Shown here in pieces: positions 7,442 to 9,669 of a DNA stretch of 9,669 nucleotides. Position 1 is the first letter of the stretch, and the number at the start of each line of letters is the position of its first letter. Source of the stretch: Methyloceanibacter sp. (GTDB lineage: Bacteria > Pseudomonadota > Alphaproteobacteria > Rhizobiales > Methyloligellaceae); contig JAENXG010000074.1 of NCBI GenBank assembly GCA_016649675.1, positions 1 to 9,669 of the forward strand, written 5' to 3'. The notes beneath the pieces were generated by a model that did not search any database, was not told the origin of the DNA, and saw only the letters and a list, made by a program, of their open reading frames with translations. Made by a program: the position numbers and the translations under genes.

Positions 7442-7521
7442 CCGTCATCCCGGCGAAAGCCGGGATCCAAAATCTACGGCAGAATTGCTGCCCTGGATTC
7501 CGGCTTTCGCCGGAATGACGG
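7442..7521. repeat. Intergenic palindromic element with two nested hairpins
   Basis: Two 28-bp arms (7442-7469 and 7494-7521) are inverted copies matching at 26 of 28 positions, around a 24-bp centre. Each arm also folds on itself: the left as ATCCCGGC-GAAA-GCCGGGAT (7447-7466), the right as ATTCCGGC-TTTC-GCCGGAAT (7497-7516). Elements of the CCGTCATCCCGGCGAAAGCC type are well known between genes in Hyphomicrobiales and related alphaproteobacteria, and behave like REP or MITE repeats with no coding capacity. Lying between the convergent ends of priA (7429) and padR (7551), it may also end transcription from both sides, though there is no T-tract. I see no clear target-site duplication. Confidence 0.85.
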
Positions 7522-7550
7522 TGACTAGGCGCGCCGAATTCCGATAGCAA

Positions 7551-8183
7551 TCAGACGGTGCGAATGTCCTGGGCGGCGCGGGCCAGGATCTCGACGATGC
7601 GGGTCTCGGCGTCGCCCGCTTCACTCTCGGTCTCCAGGCGCTTCAGCGTCACGGCGCGGAGATTGTCGAGCGCCGCGCCAACGAGTTGCGGCACGCCCGC
7701 CTGCTCCTCGCCGCTCTCGCTGCCCCATCTCTTGCGCATGCGCGCCATCTTCTTGCCGATGCCGGCAAGCCGCGCCAGGATCATGTCGGCGACGTCGCGA
7801 TTCTCTTCCAGATAGGCGCGGCCGTCCTCGGTGATGGTGTAGCGCTTCTTGGCCCCTTCGCTCTCGGCGGTGACATAGCCCGCCTCTTCGAGGAAGGTGA
7901 GCGTCGGATAGATCACGCCCGGGCTTGGGGAATAGGCGCCGCTCGTCTTTTCCTCGATGAGCTTGATCAGCTCATAGCCGTGGCGCGGCTGCTCGGCGAT
8001 CAGCGCGAGCGCGAGCAGCTTGAGGTCGCCTTGGGCGAGCATGCGGCCCACGCGGAACCAGTCGCCCCGCCCGCCGGCGCCCTCGCCGCGACCCATACGG
8101 GGGCCTTCGCCAAAGCGGCCGAACCGGCGGCCGGCCCAAAAGCCTCCGCCGCAGCGGCCTTCAGAATGTCTCAGTCCATGCAT
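7551..8183 (-). CDS. PadR-family transcriptional regulator with Gly/Arg-rich N-terminus
   Basis: Winged-helix regulator, 210 residues. The PadR domain covers about 50-125, with the hallmark run AEQPRHGYELIKLIEE and then SGAYSPSPGVIYPTLTFLEE, where the recognition helix lies. A glutamate- and arginine-rich helical tail (about 126-210) would form the dimer. Before the domain is a disordered stretch (about 4-48) rich in glycine, arginine and phenylalanine; similar His/Gly/Arg-rich leaders occur in some other alphaproteobacterial PadR proteins. The start is well fixed: AAGGAG at 8193-8198 lies 9 nt before the ATG at 8183. Two TATCGYAAGATA sites over its promoter suggest autorepression. The ligand and other targets are unknown; the nearest candidate is the DUF4231 gene upstream on the same strand, separated by 180 bp. 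Confidence 0.93.
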   Translation of the reverse strand: MHGLRHSEGRCGGGFWAGRRFGRFGEGPRMGRGEGAGGRGDWFRVGRMLAQGDLKLLALALIAEQPRHGYELIKLIEEKTSGAYSPSPGVIYPTLTFLEEAGYVTAESEGAKKRYTITEDGRAYLEENRDVADMILARLAGIGKKMARMRKRWGSESGEEQAGVPQLVGAALDNLRAVTLKRLETESEAGDAETRIVEILARAAQDIRTV

Positions 8184-8203
8184 GTGTTTGATCTCCTTGA
8201 ATT

Positions 8204-8252
8204 AGATATATCGTAAGATAGTACTCCGACGAGGCTATCGCAAGATATATCT
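8204..8252 (-). promoter_or_regulatory. padR promoter covered by a paired operator
   Basis: AGATATATCGTAAGATAG (8204-8221) and CTATCGCAAGATATATCT (8235-8252) form a long inverted repeat with 13-bp spacing. Each half also holds its own dyad with TATC and GATA arms: TATCGTAAGATA at 8209-8220 and TATCGCAAGATA at 8236-8247 (11 of 12 identical, same orientation, 27 bp apart). On the minus strand TTGCGA (8238-8243) and TATCTT (8215-8220), 17 nt apart, make a plausible -35/-10 pair, so one dyad lies on each box. This AT-rich patch stands out from the surrounding GC-rich DNA. Binding by the adjacent PadR protein is inferred. Confidence 0.75.
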
Positions 8253-8363
8253 TTCATGAGCACGCTAGGGCGCCTTCCGGCGCAAACCGGCATCCCGCTT
8301 TCGATTCTTGGCTCAATTACTGGAGACCCGGCTCGCCGGTCGGAGGCCGGGGCTCAGGCCCGC

Positions 8364-8849
8364 TCACGCGCCCGCGGTGGTCTCGTTCTTCTCGACATGG
8401 GCATGGACCCACTTGGAGTGCTCGGCGGAAGAGAGCGCCCCGACGCGCTCCGCCAGCGCTCTGTGCGCCTCCTCCGGCTTGAGATTGGCGTAAGGACCCG
8501 CCTTCTCGTTGTAGAGATGCTGCTCGTAGCGCAAGCCCTCGCAGGTCGAGCGGTAGAGGATCCAGTTCTCCTGCCACTTGTTGAGATGCTGGAGCCCTTC
8601 GAGCAGCAGGATCACCCCGGCGGCAATGCCGACAAGTAAGGCGCGCGAATCCTCGAACCCGGGAAGCTTCCCATATTCGGCAAGCACGGGCATGGCGATG
8701 GCGAGCACGATGATCGTGATCTTGGACGCCTTATAGGCCCGCTGGTTGGCGGTCGCCTTCCGATCGTACCATTCGATCTGAGACTGAAGCCGCTCCCATA
8801 GAGGCGGCATCTTCAGAGCTTGCGACCCCTCTCCTCTTTTCGGCGCCAT
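8364..8849 (-). CDS. DUF4231 (SLATT-like) small membrane protein
   Basis: A 161-residue protein of unknown function. A cytosolic N-terminal helix (about 17-42) contains LWERLQSQIEWYDRKATANQRAY. It is followed by a tight pair of membrane helices at about 43-58 (ITIIVLAIAMPVLAEY) and 69-86 (RALLVGIAAGVILLLEGL), then a helical cytosolic tail with the conserved pattern WILYR at 96-100, CEGLRYEQ at 103-110 and GPY at 118-120. This layout matches DUF4231, related to SLATT proteins, some of which sit beside nucleotide second-messenger or defence genes; no such partner is visible here. The ATG at 8849 is chosen because GGAGG lies 5 nt upstream; a longer frame to 8942 would pass through the likely promoter. 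It is upstream of padR on the same strand and divergent from atpH. Confidence 0.8.
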   Translation of the reverse strand: MAPKRGEGSQALKMPPLWERLQSQIEWYDRKATANQRAYKASKITIIVLAIAMPVLAEYGKLPGFEDSRALLVGIAAGVILLLEGLQHLNKWQENWILYRSTCEGLRYEQHLYNEKAGPYANLKPEEAHRALAERVGALSSAEHSKWVHAHVEKNETTAGA

Positions 8850-8854
8850 CTCTC

Positions 8855-8859
8855 CCTCC
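8855..8859 (-). promoter_or_regulatory. Ribosome binding site of the DUF4231 gene
   Basis: On the minus strand GGAGG, inside the purine run GGGAGGGAGAG, ends 5 nt before the ATG at 8849. It supports this start over a more distal one at 8942 and over the internal ATG at 8810. Confidence 0.65.
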
Positions 8860-8880
8860 CGCCCTCGCGCAATCACGCCG

Positions 8881-8909
8881 ATTACATCCAGAAGAAGGGG
8901 CCCGGCCAA
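8881..8909 (-). promoter_or_regulatory. Likely promoter of the DUF4231 gene
   Basis: On the minus strand TTGGCC (8904-8909, 4 of 6 to the -35 consensus) and TGTAAT (8881-8886, 5 of 6 to the -10 consensus) are separated by 17 nt. Transcription would begin about 25 nt before the ATG at 8849. Boxes found by eye only. Confidence 0.5.
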
Positions 8910-9105
8910 GCCCAATTCTTGGGGCAATTCGGCCTTTCCCAATGTTGCACCCCCTTCCCCCTTATGTTACAGGCTCCCCGGGCTTCCTGGGGACCGTCCA
9001 GCAGGGGTTCAACCTGTTGACGTGGAAGCACCAATCCCAGAATTTCTTGGGTCCGGGGACGAGGCTGCTGCAAAAGCGCCCGTTCGGGAGGAAGAGGCGT
9101 TTTAG
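8910..9105 (+). promoter_or_regulatory. Leader region of the ATP synthase operon
   Basis: This gap should carry the promoter of the atp operon, but no convincing -35/-10 pair is seen. Candidates are TTGCAC at 8945-8950 and TTGACG at 9017-9022 (5 of 6 to -35), both with poor -10 partners. Small dyads are present: CCCAA-TTC-TTGGG at 8911-8923, and an 8-bp GC-rich stem TCCCCGGG/CCTGGGGA at 8975-8993 (one G-T pair, 3-nt loop). The ribosome binding site of atpH, GAGG at 9094-9097 within a purine-rich run, is 8 nt before the GTG. Confidence 0.35.
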
Positions 9106-9666
9106 GTGGCAAGCGAGGCAGAAACCAGTTCCGGCGTTGCGGGCCGCTATGCCAACGCGCTCTTCGAGCTCGCCAAGGAGGAGAAGGCGCTGGATGAGGT
9201 CGCCGTCGATCTCAACCGGTTCAACGAGGCGCTCGACGCCTTCGATGACCTGACACGGCTCGTGAAGAGCCCCGTCTTCACCGCCGAGGAGCAGGGCCGT
9301 GCGCTCGCCGCCATCCTCGACCAGCTCAAGATCGAAGGGCTGACCAAGAACTTCCTTCTCCTCGTCGCCAAGAACCGCCGCCTGTTCGCCACCCCCGACA
9401 TGATCCGCGCCTTCCGCGCCATGCTGGCGCGACACAGAGGCGAGACAAGCGCCATGGTCACGGCGGCAGCGAAGCTCACCGAGACGCAGCTCACCGCGCT
9501 GAAGCAGGCGCTGAAGGCAGCGCTAGGCCAGGAGGTGATGCTCGAAGAGAGGGTCGATCCGGGCCTCTTGGGCGGCCTCGTCGTCAAGGTCGGTAGCCGC
9601 ATGGTCGACACCTCGCTGCGCACCAAGCTCAATACACTCAAAGTTGCCATGAAAGAGGTTGGCTAA
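9106..9666 (+). CDS. atpH: F0F1 ATP synthase subunit delta
   Basis: Stator subunit that ties the membrane b subunits to the top of the F1 alpha3-beta3 head, equivalent to mitochondrial OSCP. The 186 residues fit the family. The N-terminal helical bundle starts with SGVAGRYANALFELA (8-22) and includes LTRLVKSPVF and LLVAKNRRL. The C-terminal signature GLLGGLVVKVGSRMVDTSL is the conserved OSCP motif that contacts subunit b. The start is GTG at 9106, with GAGG 8 nt upstream, giving the usual short alphaproteobacterial N-terminus. It is the first gene of the expected atpHAGDC operon, which continues beyond the window; the F0 genes are normally elsewhere in this group. Confidence 0.97.
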   Translation: MASEAETSSGVAGRYANALFELAKEEKALDEVAVDLNRFNEALDAFDDLTRLVKSPVFTAEEQGRALAAILDQLKIEGLTKNFLLLVAKNRRLFATPDMIRAFRAMLARHRGETSAMVTAAAKLTETQLTALKQALKAALGQEVMLEERVDPGLLGGLVVKVGSRMVDTSLRTKLNTLKVAMKEVG

Positions 9667-9669
9667 TGG
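9666..9669 (+). CDS. atpA: Probable first codon of ATP synthase subunit alpha (cut by window end)
   Basis: ATG at 9666-9668 overlaps the atpH stop as TAATG and has GAGG 7 nt upstream. The next base G fits the usual beginning ATG GAC or ATG GAN of alphaproteobacterial atpA. Only four bases are visible, so this rests on expected gene order and may instead be a chance ATG before a more distal start. Confidence 0.35.

Noticed and set aside
7442..7521. Palindrome read as an intrinsic terminator or a CRISPR-like unit
   Set aside because: No T-tract on either side, and only one inverted pair with no direct repeat-spacer array; better explained as an intergenic REP/MITE-like repeat.
8256..8639. Plus-strand frame starting just after the padR operator, as if divergent from padR
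   Set aside because: No Shine-Dalgarno before its ATG; it runs antisense through the DUF4231 gene, which has family motifs, a promoter and a ribosome binding site.
8962..9435. Minus-strand frame of about 157 codons over atpH
   Set aside because: Antisense shadow of atpH, whose protein is unmistakable.

Overview
The window looks like chromosomal DNA of a GC-rich alphaproteobacterium, most likely of the order Hyphomicrobiales (Rhizobiales). Pointers are the strong G/C bias at third codon positions, the order priA ... atpH at the head of the F-type ATP synthase operon, the Rhizobiales-like sequence of AtpH, and a double-hairpin palindrome of a type common between genes in this group. The genus cannot be fixed by eye.

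Layout. (1) 191-3952, minus strand: a compact four-gene operon, transcribed tetR-like regulator, then HlyD-type membrane fusion protein, ABC ATPase and ABC-2 permease. Each junction is a 4-nt stop/start overlap. A perfect 14-bp palindrome lies between the -35 and -10 boxes of the regulator's promoter, so this reads as an autoregulated export system. (2) 4148-5074, minus strand: xerC, the tyrosine recombinase for chromosome dimer resolution. (3) 5264-7429, plus strand: priA, the replication restart helicase, divergent from xerC. (4) 7442-7521: an intergenic inverted repeat with a self-folding hairpin in each arm, between convergent priA and padR. (5) 7551-8849, minus strand: a PadR-family regulator with two operator-like dyads on its promoter, and upstream of it a small two-helix membrane protein of the DUF4231 (SLATT-like) type. 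(6) 9106-9666, plus strand: atpH, ATP synthase delta subunit; the window ends just where atpA appears to start.

How they fit together: xerC, priA and atpH are housekeeping genes of a conserved neighbourhood. The TetR-controlled exporter and the padR/DUF4231 pair are accessory. The padR/DUF4231 block lies on the opposite strand between priA and atpH, which from general knowledge are often close together in this order.

I found no CRISPR array, tRNA, rRNA, transposase gene or toxin-antitoxin pair, and no clear case for an undescribed system. The best leads are regulatory: the two operator layouts, the covarying palindrome, the padR/DUF4231 block, and a possible non-AUG N-terminal extension of PriA.
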